From: an uncultured Eubacteriales bacterium
GTDB lineage: Bacteria; Bacillota; Clostridia; Christensenellales; CAG-138
Direction: 5' to 3'
Assembly (NCBI GenBank): GCA_902786465.1
Contig: CADACQ010000005.1
Coordinates: forward strand, 1-51,388
Length of the DNA stretch: 51,388 bases
The number at the start of each line of letters is the position of its first letter. The first letter of the stretch is position 1. This document shows positions 31,146-39,196 of the stretch, in pieces. The notes under the pieces were generated by a model. That model saw nothing but the letters and a program-made list of their open reading frames with translations, did no database searches and was not told the DNA's origin. A program made the translations under genes and the position numbers.

Positions 31146-32210
31146 TTGAAAAAGGCACTGGCGATCATGCTGCTTTTGGGCATGCTCCTGACGGGCTGCC
31201 AGGGTGCGCCCCAGGGAGAAGCCCTGGCGAGCGCTACGCCCGTCCCCGCCGTTCCTGTCGAGACCCAGGCCGCGTCCCAGCTCATGATCTCGGCGGCGCC
31301 GGTCACCCCCTCCCCCACCGTGCCGCCAACGCCCTCTCCCACGCCTACCCCCTCCCCCACGCCCACGCCTACCCCCTCCCCCACGCCGGAGCCCACGCCC
31401 TTCACCCTGGTGTGGATGTCCGACACCCAGCACATCAGCCGGAACGAGCCGGAGGTGTTCAATCGGGTTCGGGACTGGATCCTGGAGAACCGGGAAAAGG
31501 AGAACATCCAGTTCGTGGCCCATACGGGCGACGTGGTGGACGGGTTCAGCGAACTCATGTTCACCAACGCCGCCAACGCCCTGGTCCCCATCTTCGAGGC
31601 CCTGCCGGGCATGGTGGTCAGCGGGAATCACGACGTGACCAAGGGCGGCAGCCAGTATTATTTCCAGAGTCAGCCCTACGCCAAGCTGGTCCAAAAGGAG
31701 GGTCAGACCTATCGGGACGGGGCGGCCTACGTGACCTTCCGTGCCTGTGACACCGATTTTTTGGTGTTCGGTTTGAACTACGGCGTCTCCTGCACTGCCT
31801 GGATGAACGAGGTCATCGGCCAGCATCCCGATCATGTGGTGATCGTCGTCATGCACAAATGTCTGCAGGAGGACGGCCGCTTCTTTACGGAGGCGAAGAT
31901 GATCTATCAGGAAGTGATGCCCAAATGGCCCAACTTCCGGCTGATGCTGTGCGGCCACATGCGGGGCACCCGGACCCGCACCGACTGGTTCGACGACGAC
32001 GGGGACGGCGAAAAGGAACGCTCCGTGACCACCATGATGTTCAACTATCAGGACGACCGGGTCAAGGGCCTGGGGTTCATTCGGCTCCTCCGTTTCGATC
32101 CCCTGACTCACAGCATCGACGTTTTGACCTACTCCCCCTGGTTCGATCAGTGGGGCTATCCCAAGGCCAAGGAGGAGGAGAACCATTTCACCCTGCTCAA
32201 CGCCTGGTAA
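31146..32210 (+). CDS. Metallophosphoesterase lipoprotein
   Basis: The protein starts at TTG (31146), 9 bp after AAAGGAGA; an upstream GTG at 31125 overlaps the ribosome-binding site. A lipoprotein signal ends at lipobox LLTGC. A (TPSPTP)n linker (about 55-80) leads to a calcineurin-type phosphoesterase domain: WMSDTQH, HTGDVVDG, SGNHDVT, VMHKC and CGHMRGT supply the five metal-binding motifs. It is expected to hydrolyse phosphoesters outside the cell; the substrate is unknown. The Thr/Pro linker resembles those of the glycosidase lipoproteins at 9.5-11.8 kb. Length is 354 residues. Confidence 0.85.
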   Translation: MKKALAIMLLLGMLLTGCQGAPQGEALASATPVPAVPVETQAASQLMISAAPVTPSPTVPPTPSPTPTPSPTPTPTPSPTPEPTPFTLVWMSDTQHISRNEPEVFNRVRDWILENREKENIQFVAHTGDVVDGFSELMFTNAANALVPIFEALPGMVVSGNHDVTKGGSQYYFQSQPYAKLVQKEGQTYRDGAAYVTFRACDTDFLVFGLNYGVSCTAWMNEVIGQHPDHVVIVVMHKCLQEDGRFFTEAKMIYQEVMPKWPNFRLMLCGHMRGTRTRTDWFDDDGDGEKERSVTTMMFNYQDDRVKGLGFIRLLRFDPLTHSIDVLTYSPWFDQWGYPKAKEEENHFTLLNAW

Positions 32211-32227
32211 GGCCTTGGACGATCTGC

Positions 32228-32256
32228 AAGCTGTCGCGATTGCGGCAGCTTTTTTC
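32228..32256 (+). terminator. Terminator after the metallophosphoesterase gene
   Basis: AAGCTGTCGC and GCGGCAGCTT (one wobble) around GATT, followed by a T-run. Confidence 0.85.
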
Positions 32257-32265
32257 GTATCCGGC

Positions 32266-32293
32266 ACGCCGTCCGAAAAAAGGTCATAGTATA
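32266..32293 (+). promoter_or_regulatory. Possible mother-cell sigma (sigma-K/sigma-E) promoter of cotJABC
   Basis: CATAGTATA (32285-32293) fits the sigma-K -10 consensus CATANNNTA, and AC lies 17 bp upstream (32266-32267) as in sigma-K -35 elements. Sigma-E has a related -10. No good sigma-A promoter is seen here, which suits a spore-coat operon. Confidence 0.45.
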
Positions 32294-32327
32294 GGGTATC
32301 TCACTGAAAGGGAGGTATGTTTTTACG

Positions 32328-32597
32328 ATGCAGCAAAACTATCAAAGCGGCGACGCCTGCTGCTTCACGGGCCGAGGGCCGGGCACGGACCCCACGGTGG
32401 AAAACAACGTGGTCATGGCGGGCGAGGTGTCCAGCGACGGCAGCTGCGGCTTTTCCACAGGCGGCGGGTGCCCCCTGGCCACCGTGTATTTCCCCAACCA
32501 GACCTATCGGGCGGGCTACTGCCCCGGGGAGGCCCTGCAGAAGGGCACCCTGTTCCCCGAGCTGGTCTTCGAGCGCGTGATGCCGGAGGAGGTGTGA
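32328..32597 (+). CDS. cotJA: Spore coat-associated protein CotJA
   Basis: The 89-residue protein has the CotJA C-terminal core LATVYFPNQTYRAGYCPGEALQKGTLFPEL, preceded by a Gly/Ser/Cys-rich extension (GEVSSDGSCGFSTGGGC) longer than usual. In Bacillus CotJA is needed to assemble CotJC into the spore coat. AAAGGGAGG precedes the ATG. CotJB follows 2 bp later. Confidence 0.9.
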   Translation: MQQNYQSGDACCFTGRGPGTDPTVENNVVMAGEVSSDGSCGFSTGGGCPLATVYFPNQTYRAGYCPGEALQKGTLFPELVFERVMPEEV

Positions 32598-32599
32598 GC

Positions 32600-32851
32600 A
32601 TGGATCAGGATCGTTTGGCTCTGCTGAAGCGGATCGGCGAGGCCAGGTTCACCTGCGTGGAACTGAACCTGTATTTGGATACCCATCCCGACGACATGGC
32701 CGCCCGGGCGGACTTCAACACCTACAGCGACAAGCTCCAGACCCTGCTGGACACCTACACCAGCACCTACGGCCCCCTCATGAACTTCGGCCAGTGCGCC
32801 CTGGACACGGGGAGCTATGTCCGGTCCCCCTGGCCTTGGGAAACGGTGTGA
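32600..32851 (+). CDS. cotJB: Spore coat protein CotJB
   Basis: The 83-residue protein matches CotJB: LLKRIGEARFTCVELNLYLDTHPDDMAARADFNTY and YGPLMNFG. The ATG lies 2 bp after the cotJA stop, with GGAGGTG in the end of cotJA. It is coupled with CotJA and CotJC in the spore coat. Confidence 0.92.
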   Translation: MDQDRLALLKRIGEARFTCVELNLYLDTHPDDMAARADFNTYSDKLQTLLDTYTSTYGPLMNFGQCALDTGSYVRSPWPWETV

Positions 32852-32869
32852 GCTGGAAAGGAGAAAGCT

Positions 32870-33472
32870 ATGTGGATCTATGAAAAACGTCTCGAATACC
32901 CGGTGAACATCACGAAGCCGGATCCCCGGATGGCGAAGCTCCTGCTGGCCCAGTATGGCGGGCCGGATTCGGAGCTGGGAGCGGCGCTCCGCTACCTTAC
33001 CCAGCGCTACTCCATGCCCGACGATCGGGTCAAGGCCGCGCTGACCGATATAGGCACCGAGGAGCTGGCCCACTATGAGATGATCGGGGCCATGATCCGC
33101 CAGTGCATGCAGGGCGCCACCTGCGCAGAGCTGGATCAGGCGGGCTTATCCGGGTATTACGTCATTCACGACCACGGCGTGTTCCCCGTGGACCCCAACG
33201 GCGTGCCCTTCACCACAGCCTACATTGCCTGCACCGGGGACCCCATCGCGGATCTCACCGAGGACATGGCCGCGGAGCAGAAGGCCCGGGCCACCTATGA
33301 GCACCTGATGAACATGACGGGCAACGAGCAGATTTTGGAGCCCCTCTACTTCCTCCGGGAGCGGGAGGTGGTCCACTTCCAGCGGTTCGGCGAGTGCCTG
33401 GAGATCATCCAGGGCATCTACAACGGCCGGAGCTCCTGCTCCTGCCGCAACGCCCGCCGGAGAAGGCCGTAA
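32870..33472 (+). CDS. cotJC: Spore coat manganese-catalase-like protein CotJC
   Basis: The 200-residue ferritin-like protein belongs to the manganese catalase/CotJC family: YPVNITKPDPRMAKLLLAQYGG, the metal-binding helix around EELAHYEMIGAMI, DLTEDMAAEQKARATYEHLM, and a second EXXH-type motif in REREVVHFQRF. The C-terminus is Cys/Arg-rich (SCSCRNARRRRP). It should protect the spore coat from peroxide. AAAGGAG precedes the ATG and a strong terminator follows. Confidence 0.95.
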   Translation: MWIYEKRLEYPVNITKPDPRMAKLLLAQYGGPDSELGAALRYLTQRYSMPDDRVKAALTDIGTEELAHYEMIGAMIRQCMQGATCAELDQAGLSGYYVIHDHGVFPVDPNGVPFTTAYIACTGDPIADLTEDMAAEQKARATYEHLMNMTGNEQILEPLYFLREREVVHFQRFGECLEIIQGIYNGRSSCSCRNARRRRP

Positions 33473-33488
33473 CCTACAAAAAAGGAAA

Positions 33489-33518
33489 AGCGCTGCCGTT
33501 CCTACGGCAGCGCTGTTT
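33489..33518 (+). terminator. Terminator after cotJC
   Basis: AGCGCTGCCG and CGGCAGCGCT form a perfect 10-bp stem with a TTCCTA loop, followed by GTTT. A-rich sequence on the other side may let it serve the minus-strand gene too. Confidence 0.85.
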
Positions 33519-33530
33519 GCTTCTATGGGG

Positions 33531-34301
33531 CTACAGGCCCGCCTCGGGGAGGCAGTGCATGTGGGTCTTACTAAGGACGCGGAAGCCCTCGGCCTTACCG
33601 CTTAGGGAGCGCAGGCCGAAGTCGGCGGCCCGGAGCTTCAGATACAGGGCCACGCTTTTATATGCCTCCGAATCCGAGGGAAACTGGGTTTTATGGCAGA
33701 GGACGGCGGAGAGCTGCCGTGGCAGGAGCCCCCGGGTCGTGACGAACCGGTTGGGCTTCGCCGTCATGTAGAAGGCCAGAGCCTCTACGGGGGCGGCGGT
33801 CGCACCGTACTTCGCCATGATCTGGGGGAAGGGCCCAAAGAAGGCCAGGCGCTTGGCCGCCTCCCCCACCCTTCGATGGTCCACGTGGCATTCGCTCTTC
33901 ACGTCCGGGTCCGGGGCCAGGATCATCTGAGGCTGGAAGTCGCCCACCACCTGGGCCACGGCCTTCACCAGGTCCTCGAAATCGTAGAAGCCGCCGTCGC
34001 TGAAATCGAGAAAGCGCACGTCGGTGACGCCCAGAGCCTTGGCGGAAGCCCGGGCTTCCGCCTGGCGAAGCTCTATGAGCGCCTCCGGGGTGGTGCCCTG
34101 GGGGGCGTGCTCCAGGCCGTAGCGGCCGTCGGTGCAGATGAGGAAGCAGACCTGCTTCCCGGCCGCGGCCAGCTTGGCGGCCGTGGCCCCCGCGCCGATC
34201 TCGATGTCGTCGGGATGGGGGCCCAGGAACAGGTACCGGTCGAAAGCTTCCACCCGAGGCGGCGGAGCGGCGAAGCGCAGGGCGAGGCGGGTCAGGCTCA
34301 T
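33531..34301 (-). CDS. PIG-L family deacetylase
   Basis: The 256-residue protein has the PIG-L/LmbE zinc motif GPHPDDIEIGAGAT (residues 28-41), the ICTDGRYG segment and the second zinc His in ECHVDHRRVGEA. The family deacetylates N-acetylglucosamine-type groups or similar small molecules. The substrate cannot be told. Its ATG overlaps the stop of the upstream transporter gene (ATGA), suggesting the transporter brings in a related glycoside. Confidence 0.9.
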   Translation of the reverse strand: MSLTRLALRFAAPPPRVEAFDRYLFLGPHPDDIEIGAGATAAKLAAAGKQVCFLICTDGRYGLEHAPQGTTPEALIELRQAEARASAKALGVTDVRFLDFSDGGFYDFEDLVKAVAQVVGDFQPQMILAPDPDVKSECHVDHRRVGEAAKRLAFFGPFPQIMAKYGATAAPVEALAFYMTAKPNRFVTTRGLLPRQLSAVLCHKTQFPSDSEAYKSVALYLKLRAADFGLRSLSGKAEGFRVLSKTHMHCLPEAGL

Positions 34302-35803
34302 GCTTGCTTCTCTTCCCGGCGTGCCTTCAGCTCGGCGCAGATGCGGTCGTACTCCGGCTCGTCCAGGGTGTAGTGCTTCACGTACAGCACGTAGCTCAAA
34401 GCCATCAAAGCGAGGGGCAGCACGATCATCACCAGCAGCAGGCCCAGAGCCTGGCCATGGGTCACGTTCTGCAGCAGGTCGTGGATCTTAGCGAGCTTCT
34501 CCGCCTCGGTGATCTGGCTGGCGGCGGCCTGGTTTTCGAGATCGGAGATCTCCTTTGTGTACTTCGTCACGCCGATCGCCATGTAGGTGACGGAGGTGAT
34601 CACCACGGTCAACGCGGAGGCCATCTTGGTCAGGAAGGGCCGCATGGAGGTGATGATGCTCTCATCCCGGGTCCCGTGGATGTACTCGTTGTATTCCACG
34701 GTATTGATGATGGAGATCATGAGGATCAGGTAGTAGCCGTACTGGCCGAAGTTGGCCACCATGTAGCCGATGGTGACGAGAAGGAACTTAAGGTCCATGC
34801 CGCCCAGCATCACGGAGCCGGCCTTCATGGCGACGCCAGCGATGGACATGAGGATATAGCCCGCAATGGATATCTTGAGCAGCATCAGCATGAACTTCTT
34901 GCGGGGCACCTTCCGGGAGATGGCCGGGTAGAAGATCATCAAGAGGGCCGTGACGGACATGCCGATGGTGGTGAAGAGGCTATAGAGCCCACCCTCGTAG
35001 CCGAATTCAAAGTAGATGTAGGTGGAGCCGATGCCGGAGACCACGATGGTGTTGCCCACCTCGTGGACCAGGAAGATGAGGGCGATCCAGAGGAGCTGCT
35101 TGTTGCCCGTGATGGTGCCCCAGATCTTTTTGAAGCTGACGGGGGGCACGGGCTCCGCGTTGTAGGAGCGGTCCTCATGGACGCCGAAGAGCACGAAGCA
35201 CAGGAACAGGGGGCACAGGATGGCGATAGCGAGGCCGATGTACCCGTAGGCCACGGTGGCGCTGCCGCCCAGGGCGCTCTTGCCGGTGGTCAGCATGGGG
35301 ATCAGGATGCTGGCCGTGACGCCGCCGATGCCCGCGAATAGGGTGGTGCGGGCGGTGAAGGTGTTGCGGGCGTCGCCGTCGGAGCTGAGGGAGGGGATCA
35401 TGCCCCAGTAGGAGATGTCTCCCATGGTGTAGGTGATGCTGAAGAGGAAATACATGAGGCCGAAGAACCACACGAAGGGCCACCCCTGGAGCTTGGTGTT
35501 GAAGGTGGAATAGATGACCAATGATGTGGAGATCATGCCCGCCAGTATCCAGGGCTTGAACTTGCCGTGCTTGCCCCGGGTGCGCTCAATGATGTTGCCC
35601 ATGATGGGGTCGTTCAAAGCGTCGAATATCCGGGCGCCGAACATGATGGCCGTGATGGCGGCGAACTGGCCCGTGGTGAGCTGCCGGGTGAAGAGCACGA
35701 AGGTCAGCAGAAAGTTGGTCACCAGGGTGTAGACCATGTCCCGGCCCACAGTGCCCAGGGGGAACATGATCAGGTTCTGTCTGTCGCGTTTGGTTGGTTC
35801 CAT
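34298..35803 (-). CDS. GPH-type sugar/cation symporter (MFS)
   Basis: The 501-residue protein has about 12 transmembrane helices and GPH/MelB motifs: GARIFDALNDPIMGNIIERTRGKHGKFKPWI near the N-terminus, DISYWGMIPSLSSDGDARNTFTA, and the middle cytoplasmic loop. This family moves glycosides, pentosides or hexuronides with Na+ or H+. The ATG at 35803 follows GAGGAGG; an in-frame GTG 21 bp upstream is less likely. A TTGCCT-17-TACAGT promoter lies upstream. It forms an operon with the PIG-L deacetylase. Confidence 0.9.
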   Translation of the reverse strand: MEPTKRDRQNLIMFPLGTVGRDMVYTLVTNFLLTFVLFTRQLTTGQFAAITAIMFGARIFDALNDPIMGNIIERTRGKHGKFKPWILAGMISTSLVIYSTFNTKLQGWPFVWFFGLMYFLFSITYTMGDISYWGMIPSLSSDGDARNTFTARTTLFAGIGGVTASILIPMLTTGKSALGGSATVAYGYIGLAIAILCPLFLCFVLFGVHEDRSYNAEPVPPVSFKKIWGTITGNKQLLWIALIFLVHEVGNTIVVSGIGSTYIYFEFGYEGGLYSLFTTIGMSVTALLMIFYPAISRKVPRKKFMLMLLKISIAGYILMSIAGVAMKAGSVMLGGMDLKFLLVTIGYMVANFGQYGYYLILMISIINTVEYNEYIHGTRDESIITSMRPFLTKMASALTVVITSVTYMAIGVTKYTKEISDLENQAAASQITEAEKLAKIHDLLQNVTHGQALGLLLVMIVLPLALMALSYVLYVKHYTLDEPEYDRICAELKARREEKQA

Positions 35804-35835
35804 AAGTCCTCCTCTGTGATGCACAGGTTAGCTAA

Positions 35836-35864
35836 ACTGTACCATTTTTCGGGGAAAAAGGCAA
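35836..35864 (-). promoter_or_regulatory. Possible promoter of the symporter operon
   Basis: TTGCCT (35864 to 35859), 17 bp, TACAGT (35841 to 35836) on the minus strand. Confidence 0.55.
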
Positions 35865-35959
35865 CGGGTCAAGAAAAGAATGAGGGATAAAAAGAAACGG
35901 CAGAAGCCATTCCGGATTCTTATCCCTGATAGGAAGCGATCCCCCATCCTCTTGAATCT

Positions 35960-36697
35960 TTACTCCATACCGTATGTCTGTCCCCATATCTTCGGCGGGA
36001 TGGGGCGGAGCAGAACAAACTCCCGCTCCGTTGCTGATCCCTTCGCTTCGAGATGCCGCCTGGGCATCACATGATACTTGACGATTTGGCCTTTCTCATC
36101 CGCGTCCAGCCGGTAGCCGGTGGATTGAAGGATCACCGATGGGCTGTGCTCGGATCCTTCTTTGATATAACAGCTGGTGACGTTCTGCGGTCGCCCATGC
36201 CCGTATTCAAAAGTCCAAACATCCAATCCAAGCGGTCGATCGATGTCTCCGTTCACAGAATGATAGATGGTGGCCCCGATGTGTCCGTCTTCCAGGAGCA
36301 CGGCATATATCCCATCTTTCCAGCGCTTCTCGCCGGTGAACAGAAATCCGAGACGCATGTCCCCCTCGCTGAGGATATACTCGGTGCAGACCCCGACCTC
36401 GGTATTCTTGTCCACCTTGACCAATCGATCCTGCCTGTCGAAATAATACACGTAATCGGGGTCCTTCGCGTTTGTGCACAGCCTGCCCCGGCGAATGTTC
36501 CCGATCACATGCTCCTCCAGGAAGTTGGGGCACATGGGCCCGCGAAGCATCACTTTTCCGCCGATCCCATACTTTTTCCGGACGATCGTCGGCTCGATGG
36601 CCTCCGACAGATGCTGGTAGGAATACTCTCTCCGCGCCGCCTCCTGGATGGCCCGGAAATACGTTTCCTTATTTTCTAAAAAGCGAAAGAAATTCAT
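35960..36697 (-). CDS. Hypothetical cytoplasmic protein
   Basis: I do not recognise this 245-residue protein. It has no signal peptide or transmembrane helix. It is rich in charged and aromatic residues, with repeated beta-strand-like segments, for example YVYYFDRQDRLVKVDKNTEV, EYILSEGDMRLGFLF and KWKDGIYAVLLEDGHIGAT-like stretches, suggesting a beta-rich fold. GGGAGG precedes the ATG. It lies 32 bp after an alpha/beta hydrolase gene on the same strand, so the two probably form one operon. GC content is lower than that of its neighbours. Confidence 0.7.
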   Translation of the reverse strand: MNFFRFLENKETYFRAIQEAARREYSYQHLSEAIEPTIVRKKYGIGGKVMLRGPMCPNFLEEHVIGNIRRGRLCTNAKDPDYVYYFDRQDRLVKVDKNTEVGVCTEYILSEGDMRLGFLFTGEKRWKDGIYAVLLEDGHIGATIYHSVNGDIDRPLGLDVWTFEYGHGRPQNVTSCYIKEGSEHSPSVILQSTGYRLDADEKGQIVKYHVMPRRHLEAKGSATEREFVLLRPIPPKIWGQTYGME

Positions 36698-36729
36698 CGT
36701 TTATCCTCCCAACGGATGGATGCGCTGCG

Positions 36730-37542
36730 CTAATGGGCGTCGTTCAGAAATCCGAACACCCGCTCGTTGAAGTCTTTGGCCTCCTCGTAGGCGGCGTGGC
36801 CGAGACCCGGATAAAGATGGAGGGTGCTACCGGGGATGAGTTCTGCCAGGGTTCGGGAGGCGTCCGGGCCCACGACACGATCCTCCGTCCCGCCCAGGAT
36901 CAGCGTGGGGCAGGCGATTTTGGGAAGCTCCGCCGAGGCGTCGAAGGATAGGATGGCCTGGGCGTTGACCAGGAAGCGGTCGTAGGTCTTGGGCTTGCCC
37001 ACCCGGCCCAGGATCGGATACATCTTCCGATACTTTTTCAGGTACGCCGGCGAGTAGCTGCGCTCCGCCGTGTCGATCATCAACGCCTTATGGTCCCCCC
37101 GCCGGGCTATGTCCATCCAGCCGGGGACGCAGCTCAGGATCACGTCGTTCACGCAGGGCGCAGTGACGGTCAGGACTAGCTTCTCCACCAGCTCCGGGTG
37201 GTCGATGGCCAGATACTGGGCGATCAGGCCGCCCTGGGAGACGCCCATCACGGAGGTCCTTTCGACGCCCAGGGCCTTGAGGGCCGCCGCCTGGTCCGCG
37301 GCCATGTCCCGGATGGAGGTGCCCTCGGGCAATGGGTCACGGCGGCTGAATAGATAGACGGTAAAGTCGTTCAGATAGGGCTTGTAGGGTCCAACCAGCA
37401 GCAGGGCCTTCCCCGCCACCGTAGCAAGGCCGTCGGAGAGCCCCGGCAGGATGACGAGCTTCTTTGCTCCGCTGCCGAAGGATACGTAGGACATGACGCC
37501 CCCCTCCAGGGGGACCTGTCCGTTCTTCGCGTGCCAAAGCAT
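36730..37542 (-). CDS. Alpha/beta hydrolase
   Basis: The 270-residue alpha/beta-hydrolase has the nucleophile elbow GVSQGG (near residue 100), an oxyanion-type LPGLSDG stretch near the N-terminus, the acid in LILGGTEDRVVG and the catalytic His in YPGLGHAAYEEA. It probably hydrolyses a small ester or amide; the substrate is unknown. The ATG follows GGGAAAGGCG, and a TTGACA-17-TACACT promoter lies upstream. The unknown gene at 35960 follows in the same transcription unit. Confidence 0.88.
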   Translation of the reverse strand: MLWHAKNGQVPLEGGVMSYVSFGSGAKKLVILPGLSDGLATVAGKALLLVGPYKPYLNDFTVYLFSRRDPLPEGTSIRDMAADQAAALKALGVERTSVMGVSQGGLIAQYLAIDHPELVEKLVLTVTAPCVNDVILSCVPGWMDIARRGDHKALMIDTAERSYSPAYLKKYRKMYPILGRVGKPKTYDRFLVNAQAILSFDASAELPKIACPTLILGGTEDRVVGPDASRTLAELIPGSTLHLYPGLGHAAYEEAKDFNERVFGFLNDAH

Positions 37543-37573
37543 GGTTTATTATCGCCTTTCCCAGGATAGTTTC

Positions 37574-37602
37574 AGTGTAATTTCGGGTCGTGGATTTGTC
37601 AA
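37574..37602 (-). promoter_or_regulatory. Promoter of the alpha/beta hydrolase gene
   Basis: TTGACA (37602 to 37597), 17 bp, TACACT (37579 to 37574) on the minus strand. Confidence 0.8.
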
Positions 37603-37666
37603 TACGCCCGGAAACCTCCTAATTATTTCCACAGTAGGGCCGGGATGTGACATTTTTGTGCACCGA

Positions 37667-37695
37667 TTGACAAGGGGAGCCCTTGGGATTATGAT
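37667..37695 (+). promoter_or_regulatory. Promoter of the GlsB-type gene
   Basis: TTGACA (37667-37672), 17 bp, TATGAT (37690-37695). Confidence 0.85.
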
Positions 37696-37727
37696 GCAGA
37701 CAGCAAAAGCACGGGAGGTACAAAGCT

Positions 37728-37964
37728 ATGCAAATTATCGTTTCTCTGTTGATCGGCGGTCTGGTAGGCTGGCTGGCCGGGAAGATCATGCACAGCAAGG
37801 GCGGCCTGCTTCGAAACATCCTGGTGGGCATCGTGGGCGGCGCTTTGGGCGGCTGGCTCGGCAGTCTCATCGGCGTCAACGCCACCGGCTGGATCTCCAG
37901 CATCCTGATCGGGATCGGCGGCTCCTGCCTCCTCATCTGGATCATGCGCAAACTCTTCAAGTAA
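37728..37964 (+). CDS. GlsB/YeaQ/YmgE family stress-associated membrane protein
   Basis: The 78-residue protein has three hydrophobic segments rich in Gly: IVSLLIGGLVGWLAGKIM, ILVGIVGGALGGWLGSLIG and a third helix, typical of the transglycosylase-associated (GlsB/YeaQ/YmgE) family. The family is linked to stress responses; the mechanism is not known. It has its own promoter and terminator. Confidence 0.92.
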   Translation: MQIIVSLLIGGLVGWLAGKIMHSKGGLLRNILVGIVGGALGGWLGSLIGVNATGWISSILIGIGGSCLLIWIMRKLFK

Positions 37965-37990
37965 ACTTGATTCCCTCTCCCCCTCTTTGG

Positions 37991-38022
37991 ACTGCCGCAG
38001 ACGATGCGGCAGTTCTTTTTTT
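37991..38022 (+). terminator. Terminator after the GlsB-type gene
   Basis: ACTGCCGCA (37991-37999) pairs with TGCGGCAGT (38005-38013) around GACGA, followed by a T-run. Confidence 0.9.
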
Positions 38023-38090
38023 CTGGTCCCCGGCATTGTGTTGGGGACGAGGCCGTGATAGAATAGGCGCAAAAGGAAGGTGTACTGTCT

Positions 38091-39137
38091 ATGGAACTTT
38101 TGGATAAGAACGGATTGACCGAGGCCGAATATCTGGCCAGCTATCGGGCCGGGGACTATGAGCGTCCCTCGGTGACGGCGGACGTGGCCGTGTTCCGGGA
38201 AGCGCCCGCCGGCTCTGAGCTGCTGCTCATCCGCCGGGGCGGCCACCCCTGTTTGGGCAAGTGGGCCCTGCCGGGGGGCTTCTCCGAGCCCGGGGAGACC
38301 GTAGACGAGGCTGCCGCACGGGAGCTGCGGGAGGAGACCGGCCTCGTTCATCTCTCCCTCACCCCCGTCGGCTTTTTCTCCACGCCCGGTCGGGACAAGC
38401 GGGCCTGGACCATGTCGGAAGGGTTCGCCGCCGTGGTCCCTCAAGACGGACCGGAGCCGAAAGCCGGGGACGACGCTCGGGAGGCGGCCTGGTTCGCTGT
38501 GGGCAGCCGCTGGGCCCAAGGGGTGCTGACCCTGTCCTTGGAGGGACCTGAGCGCTTCGAAGCGAAGCTGGTCCGGGACGGCAGCTACGCCTTCTCTATC
38601 CTGGACACGGGGGGCCTGGCCTTCGACCACGCCCACATCGTCGCCCGGGCCATGGACGCCATGGGGCTGCTGCAGCCGGAGCCGGCGGACTACGCCACCA
38701 TGAACGCTCAACTCGCCTCCCTGGTGGAGGGGGTGCCCCATGCCCTGGCCAACCTTTCCAACGCCGCCGCCCTGCTCTGGGAGCATCTGGGGGGCATCAA
38801 CTGGGCCGGGTTCTACCTTATGCAGGGGGACAAGCTGGTGCTGGGGCCCTTCATGGGCAAGACCGCCTGCATCGAGATACCGCTGACCAAGGGGGTCTGC
38901 GGGGCTGCAGCCAGGCTGGATTCGACCCAGCTGGTGCCGGACGTCCACGCTTTCCCGGGCCACATCGCCTGTGATTCCGCCTCCCAATCGGAGATCGTGG
39001 TGCCCCTGCACAAGGACGGCCGAGTCTTCGGCGTGCTGGACATCGACTCCCCCCTGCTCCGCCGCTTCACCGAGGCGGACAAAGCGGGGCTCGAAGCTTT
39101 CGCCCGCATCCTGGAACCAGCCATTGCGGATATCTAA
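38091..39137 (+). CDS. NUDIX hydrolase fused to free methionine-(R)-sulfoxide reductase (GAF) domain
   Basis: This 348-residue protein has two enzymes in one chain. Residues about 25-195 form a NUDIX hydrolase with a perfect Nudix box at 63-85 (Gly63, Glu69, Arg77, Glu78, Glu81, Glu82, Gly84). Residues about 200-348 form a GAF domain of the free Met-(R)-sulfoxide reductase family: GINWAGFYL, LGPFMGKTAC, KGVCG, VPDVHAFPGHIACD and SEIVVPL. The redox Cys residues are Cys260, Cys270 and Cys294, spaced 10 and 24, as in E. coli fRMsr (84, 94, 118). The first half may hydrolyse oxidised or sugar nucleotides and the second repairs free methionine sulfoxide, a plausible oxidative-damage pair. Single-gene unit. 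Confidence 0.93.
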   Translation: MELLDKNGLTEAEYLASYRAGDYERPSVTADVAVFREAPAGSELLLIRRGGHPCLGKWALPGGFSEPGETVDEAAARELREETGLVHLSLTPVGFFSTPGRDKRAWTMSEGFAAVVPQDGPEPKAGDDAREAAWFAVGSRWAQGVLTLSLEGPERFEAKLVRDGSYAFSILDTGGLAFDHAHIVARAMDAMGLLQPEPADYATMNAQLASLVEGVPHALANLSNAAALLWEHLGGINWAGFYLMQGDKLVLGPFMGKTACIEIPLTKGVCGAAARLDSTQLVPDVHAFPGHIACDSASQSEIVVPLHKDGRVFGVLDIDSPLLRRFTEADKAGLEAFARILEPAIADI

Positions 39138-39149
39138 GGGGATAATAAT

Positions 39150-39179
39150 CGTCCGGCGTACCCTCGGGTGCGCCGGACG
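39150..39179. terminator. Bidirectional terminator between the NUDIX fusion and the ABC exporter
   Basis: CGTCCGGCG (39150-39158) pairs with CGCCGGACG (39171-39179); the genes are convergent. Confidence 0.75.
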
Positions 39180-39196
39180 TTCGTTTTGGATGGGAT

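Noticed and set aside
37689-39190. Extension of the ABC exporter reading frame far past 39450, giving 1124 residues
   Set aside because: After the frameshift the sequence loses all ABC motifs and runs antisense through the NUDIX fusion and GlsB genes; the true C-terminus is in another frame and ends at 39197.
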